Shown: piece by piece, positions 45,275 through 54,209 of the stretch
Numbering within the stretch: the first letter of the stretch is position 1
Layout of the letters: each line of letters begins with the position of its first letter
Assembly: GCF_028416635.1 (NCBI RefSeq)
Contig: NZ_CP114013.1
Location: 5,799,247-5,863,246 of the forward strand
Direction: 5' to 3'
From: Baekduia alba
Lineage (GTDB): Bacteria > Actinomycetota > Thermoleophilia > Solirubrobacterales > Solirubrobacteraceae
Length of the DNA: 64,000 nt
The notes under the pieces: generated by a model
What the model was told of the DNA's origin: nothing
Database searches by the model: none
Seen by the model: only the letters and a program-made list of their open reading frames with translations
Position numbers and translations under genes: made by a program

Positions 45275-46605
45275 CGGCGAGAGGGTACTTCCGCCGCCGC
45301 CAGCGCGGCGCCGCACGTGCGGCAGAACGCGTCCGTCCGGGCCGCGACCGCGCCGCACTCGTCGCACGTGCGCGGCGGCGGCTCCGGCCCCGCCGCCCCG
45401 CCGGCCATCCCGAGCACCGGCCCCGACCGCGCCCAGGGCTCCAGCGTCAGGTGCCGCCGCAGGTACACGACCGTCTCGCGCACCATGGCCGCGATCGGCA
45501 GCGACAGCAGCGCGCCGAGGAACCCGTACGCCTCGCCGCCCAGCAGCAGCGCGAAGATCACCAGCAGCGGGTTGATGCGCAGCGTGTGGCCGAAGATGTA
45601 GGGCGCGACGACGTGCCCCTCCAGCTGCTGGAGCGCGACGAAGAAGATCCCGAGCCACAGCGCGGTCAGCGGGTCCTGGAACAACGCCACCAACAGCGGC
45701 GGCAAGGCCCCCAGGAACGGCCCGACGAACGGCACCAGCTCCATCAGCCCGAACCACGCGCCGAACGCGAAGGCGTACGTCTTGCCGTCCGGGAACACAC
45801 CGGTCACGCCGAAGACGTACATCCCCACCCCCGCGCCCGTGCCCATCGCCACGCTGAACAGCAGCTGCCCGCGCAGGTAGCTGCCGACCGCGCGCTGGAT
45901 CCGCGTCGGGAAGTCGTCGGCCTCCGTGCCGTCGCCGGGCGGCATGACCGACCGCACGAGCGCGCCGATCCGCTCGCCGTAGATCAGCATGTACACCGAC
46001 AACACGACGACCAGCAGCAGCCCGAGGCCGGCGGTCACGACCGTCTTGAGGATCTCGCCGCCGAAGTTGACGATGTCGCTCGTCCCGCCGACGACCTTCT
46101 CCTGGAGCGTCTGCAGCGCGGTCTCGCCCTGGCGCTTGACCTCGACGTTGATGCCCTTGCGGTCGAAGTAGGCCTGGAGGTCGGCGAGCCGGTCGTTCGC
46201 GTCGTCGACGATCCGCGGGACGTCCTCGCCGAACTTCTGCGCCTGGTCGGCGACGGGGTTGGCCAGCAGGACGCCGATCCCGGCCACCGTCAGCAGCAGG
46301 CCGAGGTAGACCACCAGGATCGCCATACCGCGCGGGACCCGCCGGCGCTGGAGGAACGCCACCATCGGGTTGAGGATCAGCGCGATGACCGCCGCGACCG
46401 TGAAGGCCAGCAGCACGACGCCGGCCGCCTTCGCGATCAGGTAGAGCGCGACGACCAGCAGCGGGAGCGCGACGAGCTGGATCCAGCGCGGCACGATCAC
46501 CCTCTGAACCGACGACGGGTCCAGGCCGGGCTCGGCCGGCGGCTCGCCGTCGAGCGGATCGTGCCCTTCCCACTCCTCCGTCTCTGTCGGGTGCTCGGTG
46601 CTCAT
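45271..46605 (-). CDS. AI-2E/PerM-family transporter with C-terminal zinc ribbon
   Basis: This is 444 residues from the ATG at 46605; 36 further in-frame codons are ignored because they cross the divergent gene. After an acidic lead the protein has about eight membrane segments with the PerM pattern (LILNPMVAFLQRRRVPRG, FGLMELVPFVGPFLGALPP, VVAPYIFGHTLRINPLLV). Members export small molecules or ions. The last 30 residues hold CDECGAVAARTDAFCRTCG, a double CxxC zinc ribbon that is not part of the usual family. It is coupled to the ABC genes. Confidence 0.87.
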   Translation of the reverse strand: MSTEHPTETEEWEGHDPLDGEPPAEPGLDPSSVQRVIVPRWIQLVALPLLVVALYLIAKAAGVVLLAFTVAAVIALILNPMVAFLQRRRVPRGMAILVVYLGLLLTVAGIGVLLANPVADQAQKFGEDVPRIVDDANDRLADLQAYFDRKGINVEVKRQGETALQTLQEKVVGGTSDIVNFGGEILKTVVTAGLGLLLVVVLSVYMLIYGERIGALVRSVMPPGDGTEADDFPTRIQRAVGSYLRGQLLFSVAMGTGAGVGMYVFGVTGVFPDGKTYAFAFGAWFGLMELVPFVGPFLGALPPLLVALFQDPLTALWLGIFFVALQQLEGHVVAPYIFGHTLRINPLLVIFALLLGGEAYGFLGALLSLPIAAMVRETVVYLRRHLTLEPWARSGPVLGMAGGAAGPEPPPRTCDECGAVAARTDAFCRTCGAALAAAEVPSRR

Positions 46606-46618
46606 CGCCTCCGTCCGC

Positions 46619-46629
46619 CAGAGTATGCG
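46619..46629. promoter_or_regulatory. Candidate shared divergent -10
   Basis: CAGAGTATGCG reads TATGCG rightwards and CATACT leftwards within the 26-base gap between the PerM and YmdB starts. The rightward element lies too close to the GTG (2 bases) for a normal leaderless start, so this call is weak. Confidence 0.2.
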
Positions 46630-46631
46630 AC

Positions 46632-47450
46632 GTGCCCGCTGCCCCGACCATCCTGTTCGCCGGCGACCTCGTCGGCGGACTCGGCCGCCGAACGCTGCTC
46701 GGCCTGCTGCCAAGCCTGCGTGAGCGCTACGCGCCCGACTTCGTCGTCGTCAACGGCGAGAACATCGCGGGAGGCCTCGGGATCACGCCCAAGCTCGCCG
46801 ACGAGCTCTTCGCCGGCGGCGTCGACGCCATCACGCTCGGCAACCACACCTACCGCCGCCAGGAGATCAACGCCTACCTGGACTCCGGCAAGCCGATCGT
46901 GCGCCCGGCCAACTACCTCGCGTCGCAGCCCGGCAAGGGCTTCACGATCGTCGAGAAGGGCGGCGTCCGCCTCGGCGTCGTGAACCTGTCCGGCAACCTG
47001 CACCTGCGCGCCGGGCGCGTCGCGTTCCTGGAGATCGACAACGTCCTGGCCGAGCTCGACGGCAAGGTCGACCACGTCCTGGTCGACATGCACGCCGAGC
47101 TGACGAGCGAGAAGATCGCGATGGGCTGGTACCTCGACGGACGCGTGACCGCGGTCGTCGGCACGCACACGCACGTCCCGACCGCCGACCTGCGGGTGCT
47201 GCCCGGCGGGACCGCCTACATCACCGACGTCGGGATGACCGGCCCGCGCGGCGGCGTGCTCGGCGTCAAGAAGGAGCAGTCGATCCAGTCGCTGCGCACG
47301 CACATGAACGTGCGCTTCGAGACCAGCGAGGACGACCCGTGGATCAACGCGGTCGTCATCCGGTGCGCGGAGCAGCCGCGACGCGCCGCGGCGATCGAGC
47401 AAGTGCTCGCGCCGTGGCGGCCAGCGCCAGCAGCAGGATCGCGTTTCTGA
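46632..47450 (+). CDS. YmdB-family metallophosphoesterase
   Basis: The 272-residue protein has the conserved metal motifs of YmdB: GDLVGGLGR, VVNGENIAGG, GNHTYRRQ, LVDMHAELTSEK and GTHTHVPTAD. Bacillus YmdB hydrolyses 2',3'-cyclic nucleotides and affects development. The GTG at 46632 gives the expected N-terminus (TILFAGDLVG). Its last 95 bases overlap the convergent mannosyltransferase-like gene, where this frame encodes a weakly conserved tail. Confidence 0.9.
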   Translation: MPAAPTILFAGDLVGGLGRRTLLGLLPSLRERYAPDFVVVNGENIAGGLGITPKLADELFAGGVDAITLGNHTYRRQEINAYLDSGKPIVRPANYLASQPGKGFTIVEKGGVRLGVVNLSGNLHLRAGRVAFLEIDNVLAELDGKVDHVLVDMHAELTSEKIAMGWYLDGRVTAVVGTHTHVPTADLRVLPGGTAYITDVGMTGPRGGVLGVKKEQSIQSLRTHMNVRFETSEDDPWINAVVIRCAEQPRRAAAIEQVLAPWRPAPAAGSRF

Positions 47451-48582
47451 CGCCGACGAGCACCAGCCACCGGTCGTGCTGGTGCACGACGTCGAAGTAG
47501 TGGTTGGGGAACCAGAGCTGCGTCGTCAGCGACGCGAGGGCGGTCAGCGCGGCGCCCAGCGGGGCGCCCCGGACCGCCGCGACCGCGGCGAGCGGGAGCA
47601 TCCAGCAGACGTACTGCGGCGACAGCACCTTCCCGAACGCGACGAACGCGACGACGATCGCCAGCGACGCGATGACCAGCGCGTCGCGGGACGGACGCCG
47701 GGCGACCAGCGCGATCAGCCCGACGCTCGCCGCGAGCAGCGCCAGCGTGCTGAGGACGCCGATGACGTCGGCCGCGCCGCCGTCCAACCCGTTGGACTTG
47801 AAGCGGTCGTGGCGGATCGGGTCGCCGGTCACGTAGGAGCCGCCGACGACCTCGATCACCGAGGCGGCCGTCGACTCGATCTGCACCGGGCGCTGGAGGT
47901 GGAACTTCACCATCGTCGACGGGAAGCCGCCGAGCGCCACGAACGGCACGGCCGTGACCGCGATCACCGCCAGGAACACGACGCCCGACCGGACCGCGAG
48001 ACGGCGCTCGTCGCGGCCGAGCAGCCAGGCGAAGGCGACCACCGCGATCGCGCCCGGCCACAGCTTCGTCATCGTCCCGAGCGCGAGCACGGCGAACCCG
48101 GACTCGACCATGTGCTTGCGGTTGGGCGGCGCCACGATCAGCCACAGCCCGACCATCGCCATGGCCGCCGGGAGCAGGTCGAAGTGCGTCCGGACCAGCG
48201 CGCCGGCGACCGGCGGCACGGCCACCGTCAGCCAGCCGGCCTTCCAGCCCCCGATCTCCCACGCGCACAGCAGGCAGACCACCGTGCACGCGAGCATGAG
48301 CAAGGACATGCGATCGGGGTCGCCGCCCGCGATGACGATCGGGATCAGCGCTCCGGGCGGGTACTCGAACTCGAAGTCCCGGAACGGCACGAGCCCGTGC
48401 TCGAAGATGAAGAAGTGGTACTGGTCGTAGACGTACAGGTCGCCCAGCCGGTCGCTGCTGAACGGCCCGTGGTGCGTGAACAGCAGCCAGACGCCCAGCA
48501 GCGCCACGACGCTGAGGATCAGGCCGGGTCGGCGATCCGATAACGCGCGAAGAGGGCGACGATCAGGAACGGGAAGAACCAC
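47356..48582 (-). CDS. GT-C polytopic glycosyltransferase, GT87-like
   Basis: The 408-residue protein has about 10 membrane segments and an outer Asp/Glu motif after helix one (YDQYHFFIFEHGLVPFRDFEFEYPPG), with FEYPPG typical of GT87 polyprenol-phosphate-mannose transferases. It would move a sugar from a lipid carrier to an envelope glycan or lipid. It overlaps the upstream GT-C gene by 64 bases and YmdB by 95 bases. The sugar and acceptor are unknown. Confidence 0.82.
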   Translation of the reverse strand: MVLPVPDRRPLRALSDRRPGLILSVVALLGVWLLFTHHGPFSSDRLGDLYVYDQYHFFIFEHGLVPFRDFEFEYPPGALIPIVIAGGDPDRMSLLMLACTVVCLLCAWEIGGWKAGWLTVAVPPVAGALVRTHFDLLPAAMAMVGLWLIVAPPNRKHMVESGFAVLALGTMTKLWPGAIAVVAFAWLLGRDERRLAVRSGVVFLAVIAVTAVPFVALGGFPSTMVKFHLQRPVQIESTAASVIEVVGGSYVTGDPIRHDRFKSNGLDGGAADVIGVLSTLALLAASVGLIALVARRPSRDALVIASLAIVVAFVAFGKVLSPQYVCWMLPLAAVAAVRGAPLGAALTALASLTTQLWFPNHYFDVVHQHDRWLVLVGVRNAILLLALAATARALARSPRRVAAAPRTG

Positions 48583-50237
48583 ACGAGGTAGAGGTAGAAC
48601 CAGTAGTCGAGCCCCAGCTGCAGCGCGACGACGACCGCCGTGGCGACCGCCGCGAGCCCCACGATGTCACGTCGGCGCGGCAGGAACGCCGCCGCGACGG
48701 CGAACAACCCGGCCAGGACCTGCCAGACGTGCTCGAGGCCGCGCAGGTCGTGCAGCCCCCAGATCGAGAACGGCGCGTTGCGCTCGGCCTGGAAGGCGAT
48801 CGTCCGGTCGTAGATCGTGTGCAGCGACTCGCCGCGCAGCAGGACCGGCAACGACACCAGCAACGCGACGAAGACGAACATCGCGACGAACTCGAGCACG
48901 GTCTTCAGCCAGCGCCCGCGCGGGGCGCCGTGCGTCGCCATCAGCGGCGCGAGGCCCAAGGACCCGAACTTGGTCAGCCCCGCGAGCGCGGTCACCGCGC
49001 CGCGGGCGGCGGGCGAGGCGGCGACGTACAGCGTCAGCGCCGCGAACATCGCGACCATCGCGTCGTTGGTGTTGCAGTTCAACACGTACAGGCTGAACGG
49101 CCACGCCGCCCACAGGTACGTGAGCACGACGCCGAGCCCGGGGCCGCGGATCCGCCGCCCGGCCATGAACAGGAACAGCATCGTGAGCAGGTCGAAGACG
49201 ACGGATGCCGCGTGCGCCGCCGGCAGGTCGTCCCAGCGGCCGCTCCACGGGAGGGCCTGCTCGAACGGGACATAGGCCTCGTAGGCGACCGGCCCGTAGG
49301 TGTCGCCGTGCTCGTCGTCCTTCGGGAAGTTGTCGTACAAGGGCTTGCCGTCGACCAGCCGGTCCGCGCCGATGACGCCCGAGTAGCCGACGTCGATCAC
49401 GTTGGAGGCGTTGACGTTCAGCCCTATCCGGAAGCCGATCAGGAAGACCAGCGCGACCGCGAGCCAGACCGGCGAGACCCACAGCGGCAGCACGCGGCTC
49501 GGCGCCTGGCCGTCGGCGTCGAGCCGCGACCGGCGCCGGAACCCGATCAGGAGCGCGCGTATCAACACGTACGCCAACAACCCGGTGGCGACCGGGACCG
49601 ACGCGTGGATGTTGGCGTCGTTGAAGAACGCGACCGAGACCCCGAAGCCGACCAGCACCAGCAGGTCCAGGTGCAGCCACTGCGGACGGCGGCGCAGCGA
49701 GAGGAACGGCGCGACGAACAGGATCGACATGGGGATCCAGACCCATGGCGAGTTGACCTTGCGCCCGAACGCGCCCGGGTACCCGCGCGCCATCGTCCAC
49801 GCGACCTGCGGGCCGGTCCACGCCTCGACGATCGCGCCGGTCGCGTCGTTGACCTTGACCTGCGCGATCTCCTTGCGGTCGCTCCCGGTGCCCGGCGTGA
49901 ACCAGCTGACCTGCCAGTCGTTGGGACCCTTGAGGAAGACCTCGGGCTTGGCCTTCGGGTACTGCTTCAGCGCCGCGGCGACCTTGGGGCTGCGCGCCGC
50001 GATCGTCTGCGCCTGCTGGCCGACGAGCCGGTGGCCGAGCGGCGTGCCCGCGAGGCTGTCGACCCGGCTGAGGCCGTTGGGATCGGACGGCGCGGTCGGC
50101 AGCAGCGTGCTGGCGCTCGACGTGACCGTCGCGGTCTGGCCGTTCTGCGCCGGCGCCACCGCCGGTGCGGTCGCGATGCCCAGCAGGACGCCGACCAGCG
50201 CCAGGACGGCGAGCACGCCCGGGAGGCCGCGCCTCAC
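48519..50237 (-). CDS. Large GT-C-like membrane glycosyltransferase with PepSY-like lead
   Basis: The 572-residue protein starts with GTG overlapping the gtrA stop (50234-50237). Helix one (about 5-25) is followed by an outer domain of about 150 residues that includes a PepSY-like strand unit (EIAQVKVNDATGAIVEAW). About 11 further membrane segments follow, with KPLYDNFPKDDEHGDTYGPVAYEAYVPF (about 305-335) as the likely outer catalytic loop. It resembles mannosyl- or arabinosyltransferases but is not a close match. It is in one run with gtrA and the GT87-like gene. Confidence 0.75.
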   Translation of the reverse strand: MRRGLPGVLAVLALVGVLLGIATAPAVAPAQNGQTATVTSSASTLLPTAPSDPNGLSRVDSLAGTPLGHRLVGQQAQTIAARSPKVAAALKQYPKAKPEVFLKGPNDWQVSWFTPGTGSDRKEIAQVKVNDATGAIVEAWTGPQVAWTMARGYPGAFGRKVNSPWVWIPMSILFVAPFLSLRRRPQWLHLDLLVLVGFGVSVAFFNDANIHASVPVATGLLAYVLIRALLIGFRRRSRLDADGQAPSRVLPLWVSPVWLAVALVFLIGFRIGLNVNASNVIDVGYSGVIGADRLVDGKPLYDNFPKDDEHGDTYGPVAYEAYVPFEQALPWSGRWDDLPAAHAASVVFDLLTMLFLFMAGRRIRGPGLGVVLTYLWAAWPFSLYVLNCNTNDAMVAMFAALTLYVAASPAARGAVTALAGLTKFGSLGLAPLMATHGAPRGRWLKTVLEFVAMFVFVALLVSLPVLLRGESLHTIYDRTIAFQAERNAPFSIWGLHDLRGLEHVWQVLAGLFAVAAAFLPRRRDIVGLAAVATAVVVALQLGLDYWFYLYLVWFFPFLIVALFARYRIADPA

Positions 50238-50731
50238 TCGTCGAACGTCCAGAGCTTGTTGCCGACGAAGTTGCACGGCGTCGCGGCGGCCACCGCGATC
50301 GCCTGCGCCAGGAGCTCCTTGACGTCGGCGCCCGTGACGAGCGCCTCGAGGACGACGAAGTTGACCGCGAACGCCGCGACGCTGACGACCAGGAACCGCA
50401 CGGCCTGCTGGCCGGCGTGGCCGGCGCCGGCCTCGAACGTCCAGTGCCGGTTCCACCAGAAGTTGTTCGTCACGGCGACCAGGAACGCGATCACGGCGGC
50501 GACGCGGAAGTCCAGGTCCAGCGCATGCACGCAGAGCGCGAACGTGATCAGGTTGACGACGTATCCGCTCGCGCCCACGGCCGTGAACCGGGCGAGCTGC
50601 CACCAGTTGTCAGCGTCGCGCACGCCGTGGCGCACGCGATCGCGGCGGCGCAGCCTGTCGAGGGCGTCGGACAAGGGCCAGGAGGCTACGTCACGCGGCG
50701 CCGAAGTGGGCCAACACCATCGGCGCGACAT
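50234..50731 (-). CDS. GtrA-family membrane protein
   Basis: The 165-residue protein has four membrane helices with the GtrA pattern (FTAVGASGYVVNLITFAL, NNFWWNRHWTF, FLVVSVAAFAVNF, CNFVGNKLWTF). GtrA proteins flip or bind lipid-linked sugars and act with GT-C enzymes. The start is not fixed: the ATG at 50731 overlaps the phosphatase gene by 41 bases, while a TTG at 50674 gives a 16-base gap. It is coupled to the large GT-C gene. Confidence 0.85.
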   Translation of the reverse strand: MSRRWCWPTSAPRDVASWPLSDALDRLRRRDRVRHGVRDADNWWQLARFTAVGASGYVVNLITFALCVHALDLDFRVAAVIAFLVAVTNNFWWNRHWTFEAGAGHAGQQAVRFLVVSVAAFAVNFVVLEALVTGADVKELLAQAIAVAAATPCNFVGNKLWTFDE

Positions 50732-52145
50732 CCGTGATCGACCAGGCGCCGGGACCGGTCCCGGCCGGCGCGTCGACGCCGCAGAACGCGAGCGCGCCCA
50801 ACGAGTCGGAGTGGTGCAGCGACCCGTGGCTGCCGCCGCCGACGTGGTCGCCGCCGCCCCAGTCGGGGAACTCGTAGCCGGGCGCGGCGCTGAGCAGGAC
50901 GTCGCCGGACGTCGGGCAGGTCAGCGCGGCCCAGACGCGACGCAGCGCGTCGGGGTAGTCCGGGCTGGCGAAGGCGCCGTCGGAGACGGAGGCGTTGAGC
51001 GCCTCCAGGTCGCCCGCGACCGTCCAGGCGTTCCCGCGCGCGTCGCGGACGTCGCCGCCGCTGCGGAAGCGCAGCTCCCCGCGCGCCGGCGCGCGGACCA
51101 CCGCGTCCTCGCCGTCGCGGTAGGCCATCACGTCCACGCCGGGGATCGCGGCCGCCGCCTCCACGACGCGCGGGATCGTCGCGGGGCGTGCCTCCTCGAC
51201 CAACCCGTACACCATGGCCGCCCGCTGGTTGGGGCACAGCGCCAGCTCGGCCTCGTCGACCGCGCTGCCGCCCGGGCCCGCGACGGCCCATTCGGAGAAC
51301 GCGCCGCGCAGGTCGATCGTCCGCTCGACCGCGGCGTGCGAGTGATCGGCGCAGACGACGACCGCGTGGGTGTCCAGCAGCCGGTCGATGCCGCCGACCG
51401 CGTCGGCGACGCGCATGATCTGCTGGTCGGCCGCCGCGATGGACGTCGGCTGCGCGTGCGGGCCGTTCTTGTGCGAGTGCGTGTCGTTGTCGGGCAGCGA
51501 CAGCAGCAGGAAGTCGTACAGGTCGCGCGCGGCGAGCCAGGCGCCGACGCAGCCGGAGTGCTGGTCGCGGATCCCCGGCAGGCCCATCTGCGAGCGGCAG
51601 CCCGTCTGGCGGCTGGCGAAGATGTCGGCGTAGAAGAGCTCGCGCGGCCCGAGCACCGGCTTACGGAACAGCTGGCCGGCCAGGCGCGTCAGCGCCGTCT
51701 CGCGCGACACGGCGTGCTCGTGGCGGCCGCGGTAGACCAGGTACGTGGTCCCGGCCGTCCGGACCCCGGCGTCGTCGAGCGTCTCGTAGACCGTGGGCGT
51801 CTCACGGCTCAGGTGGGAGCCATTGAGGTTGTACACCGTGTCGGTCAACTGCTTGGCGATGCCGAGCTTGCGCGCCGCCCGGAACGACGAGCCGTACTCG
51901 ACGTAGCGGCGCTCGTCGCGCTTCCACCAGTTCATCCCCGCGATGTGGTGGCGGTCCTGCAGCGTGCCGGTCGCGATCGCCGTCGCGCACACCGGGGTGA
52001 CCGACGGGAACGCGGCGCACAGCTCCGGCACGAACGCCCCGCGCTCCATGATCGCGGCGAGCGCCGGCGCCTCGCCACGCTGCACCGCCCGCTCCATCAT
52101 GGAGGGCTTGGCGCCGTCGAGGACGACGAGGAGCAGGCGCGTCAT
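50691..52145 (-). CDS. Alkaline-phosphatase-superfamily phosphodiesterase
   Basis: The 484-residue protein is of the type I phosphodiesterase/nucleotide pyrophosphatase group. The metal and nucleophile motifs are LLVVLDGAKPSM, FPSVTPVCATAIATG (Thr nucleophile), LPDNDTHSHKNGP and CADHSHAAVE. No signal peptide is seen, so it probably works inside the cell, or uses an unusual route. It is upstream of gtrA in the glycan run and eight bases before the DUF4126 gene stop. The substrate may be a nucleotide sugar or a phosphodiester in the glycan, which is inference. Confidence 0.82.
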   Translation of the reverse strand: MTRLLLVVLDGAKPSMMERAVQRGEAPALAAIMERGAFVPELCAAFPSVTPVCATAIATGTLQDRHHIAGMNWWKRDERRYVEYGSSFRAARKLGIAKQLTDTVYNLNGSHLSRETPTVYETLDDAGVRTAGTTYLVYRGRHEHAVSRETALTRLAGQLFRKPVLGPRELFYADIFASRQTGCRSQMGLPGIRDQHSGCVGAWLAARDLYDFLLLSLPDNDTHSHKNGPHAQPTSIAAADQQIMRVADAVGGIDRLLDTHAVVVCADHSHAAVERTIDLRGAFSEWAVAGPGGSAVDEAELALCPNQRAAMVYGLVEEARPATIPRVVEAAAAIPGVDVMAYRDGEDAVVRAPARGELRFRSGGDVRDARGNAWTVAGDLEALNASVSDGAFASPDYPDALRRVWAALTCPTSGDVLLSAAPGYEFPDWGGGDHVGGGSHGSLHHSDSLGALAFCGVDAPAGTGPGAWSITDVAPMVLAHFGAA

Positions 52146-52152
52146 GCCAGCG

Positions 52153-52740
52153 TCAGCGCAGGATGCGCAGGCCGGCGTACTTCTGGTCGCTGCGGCGGCG
52201 GCCGGTGACCAGCAGGGCGATCAGGAAGCCGATCGCGACGATCGCCAGCGGCGGGAACAGAATGCTCGCGCCGGCGACGACGGCGCCCGTGATCTCGCCG
52301 TAGAACGGCAGCGCCGCGGCGGCGCTGGCGTCCCCCGCGCTCGCGAAGCGCGCGCGGACCCGGCCGAAGAGCGAGCGCGACACCGAGCTGGCCAGCAGCG
52401 CCACGGCGGCGCCGGCGATCAGGCCGTACCACCACGTGGCGTGGCGGTCGTCGATCGACGCCGCGCACAGGAGCGCGCCGAGCCCGATGCCGATGCCGGC
52501 CAGCGCGGCCTCGCCGGGGGGCGTCTCCAGCATCTGGCGCAGGAAGATCGAGGCCACCAGCGCGATGACCAGCACCAGCAGCCAGACCGGCGATTCGAGG
52601 AACGCGAACGACGTGCCGTCGAAGTCGACGCCGAGGTCGGCGGTGGCGAGCGCGCCGGTCAGCAGGGCCGGCAGGAACGGGCGCAGACCGGTCGCCGAGG
52701 CGACGCCGAGCCCTTGGAGGATGTCGAGGACGAGCTTCAT
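52153..52740 (-). CDS. DUF4126-like membrane protein
   Basis: The 195-residue protein has five or six membrane segments and the Gly-rich start ILQGLGVASATGLRPFLPAL, which resembles the DUF4126 family. No function is known. It starts the leftward glycan run, seven bases before the phosphatase gene. The start ATG at 52740 is 20 bases from the divergent aminotransferase start. Confidence 0.8.
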   Translation of the reverse strand: MKLVLDILQGLGVASATGLRPFLPALLTGALATADLGVDFDGTSFAFLESPVWLLVLVIALVASIFLRQMLETPPGEAALAGIGIGLGALLCAASIDDRHATWWYGLIAGAAVALLASSVSRSLFGRVRARFASAGDASAAAALPFYGEITGAVVAGASILFPPLAIVAIGFLIALLVTGRRRSDQKYAGLRILR

Positions 52741-52743
52741 CGG

Positions 52744-52749
52744 TACCGT
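52744..52749 (+). promoter_or_regulatory. Candidate -10 of the aminotransferase gene
   Basis: TACCGT ends 11 bases before the ATG at 52761, as for the regulator gene at 2771. The embedded palindrome CGGTACCG may also serve the divergent gene. Confidence 0.3.
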
Positions 52750-52760
52750 TGCCCGGGACC

Positions 52761-54209
52761 ATGACAGACCGAAGGACCGAAGGTCCCGACGGCGAAGGGG
52801 ACCCGGGCATGCCGCGCTCTCGCCGACCTCAGCGCGCCGCCGCCCACGAGCTGGAGCGGTACGCCGGCCTGTTCGCCGCGCGCACGCGCGCGATGAAGTC
52901 GTCCGCGATGCGCGACCTCATGGCCGTCACCGAGCGCCCCGAGGTCATCTCGCTCGCGGGCGGCCTGCCCGACACCTCGACGTTCCCGGCGGAGTCCTTC
53001 GCGGCGATCATGTCGCGCGTGGCCGCCGCGAACACGGCGGCCGCGCTGCAGTACGGGCCGACCGAGGGGCTGGGGATCACCAAGGAGGCGATCCAGCACG
53101 TCATGCGCGCCGAGGGCGCCGAGGTCGACCCCGAGGACATCCTCGTCACGACCGGCGGCCAGCAGGTCATCGACCTGGTGTGCAAGACGCTGATCGACCC
53201 GGGCGACGTGATCGTCGCCGAGGCGCCGACCTACCCGGGCGCGATCCCGTCGTTCTGCTCCTACCAGGCCGACGTCGTCCAGATCGAGATGGACCGCGAC
53301 GGGATGCCGATCGACGTGCTGGAGGAGACGCTCGACCGCCTCGAGCGCGAGGGCCGGCGCCCGAAGTTCATCTACACCATCCCGAACTTCCAGAACCCGG
53401 GCGGCGTGACGATGTCGCTGCCGCGCCGCAGGCGGCTGGTCGAGGTCGCCGCCGAGCGTGAGCTGCTCGTGCTGGAGGACAACCCCTATGGGTTGCTCCG
53501 CTACGAGGGCGATCCGCTGCCGACGCTGCTCCAGCTCAGCGGGGGCGACTTCATCATCTACCTCGGCACGTTCTCCAAGATCCTGTCGGCGGGCCTGCGC
53601 CTGGGCTGGGCGGTCGCGCCCGCGCCGGTGCTGCAGAAGATGAACATGGGCAAGCAGGGCGCGGACCTGTGCTCGTCGTCGTTGACCCAGCACTTCGTCT
53701 CGCAGTACTTCCACGAGGGCCACTGGGAGCCGTACCTGCAGTCGCTGCGCGGCCTGTACGAGGGGCGGCGCGACACGTTGTTGGGGGCCTTGGCCGAGCA
53801 CTTCCCGGCCGAGGCGACGTGGACCCAGCCCGAGGGCGGCCTCTTCGTCTGGGCGACGCTGCCGGCCGAGATCGACACCACCGACCTGCTCGCCCGCGCG
53901 CTGCAGCGCAACGTCGCGTTCGTGCCGGGCCGCGGCGCCTACCTGGACGGCCGCGGCGGGTCGTCGATGCGCCTGAACTTCTCCGGCGTCGGCGACGCGG
54001 ACATCCGCGAGGGCGTGCGGCGCATCGGCGAGGTCATCGGCGAGCAGCTCGAGCTGTTCGGCGCGCTCACCGGCGCCAGGCCGGCGCCGGCCGCGCCGGA
54101 GCGCGAGGCCGCCGCGGCGCCCGACGCCGACCTGGCCGACGTGCTGCACCTGCCGCGCAAGGACGGCGGCGAGGCGAGGCGCTCGTCCTCGGACCGCCGG
54201 CCTCGATGA
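52761..54209 (+). CDS. PLP-dependent aminotransferase (fold I, LysN/2-aminoadipate-like)
   Basis: This is 482 residues from the ATG at 52761. After a 40-residue basic lead the fold I enzyme begins (VISLAGGLPDTSTFP, TGGQQVIDLVCKTL, EAPTYPGAI, NFQNPGG). The PLP lysine is in LGTFSKILSAGLRLGW. The class covers 2-aminoadipate, tryptophan and other aromatic or branched substrates, so the reaction is not fixed. The 50-residue Ala/Pro-rich tail is unusual. Its stop overlaps the ddl start as ATGA (54206-54209). Confidence 0.88.
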   Translation: MTDRRTEGPDGEGDPGMPRSRRPQRAAAHELERYAGLFAARTRAMKSSAMRDLMAVTERPEVISLAGGLPDTSTFPAESFAAIMSRVAAANTAAALQYGPTEGLGITKEAIQHVMRAEGAEVDPEDILVTTGGQQVIDLVCKTLIDPGDVIVAEAPTYPGAIPSFCSYQADVVQIEMDRDGMPIDVLEETLDRLEREGRRPKFIYTIPNFQNPGGVTMSLPRRRRLVEVAAERELLVLEDNPYGLLRYEGDPLPTLLQLSGGDFIIYLGTFSKILSAGLRLGWAVAPAPVLQKMNMGKQGADLCSSSLTQHFVSQYFHEGHWEPYLQSLRGLYEGRRDTLLGALAEHFPAEATWTQPEGGLFVWATLPAEIDTTDLLARALQRNVAFVPGRGAYLDGRGGSSMRLNFSGVGDADIREGVRRIGEVIGEQLELFGALTGARPAPAAPEREAAAAPDADLADVLHLPRKDGGEARRSSSDRRPR

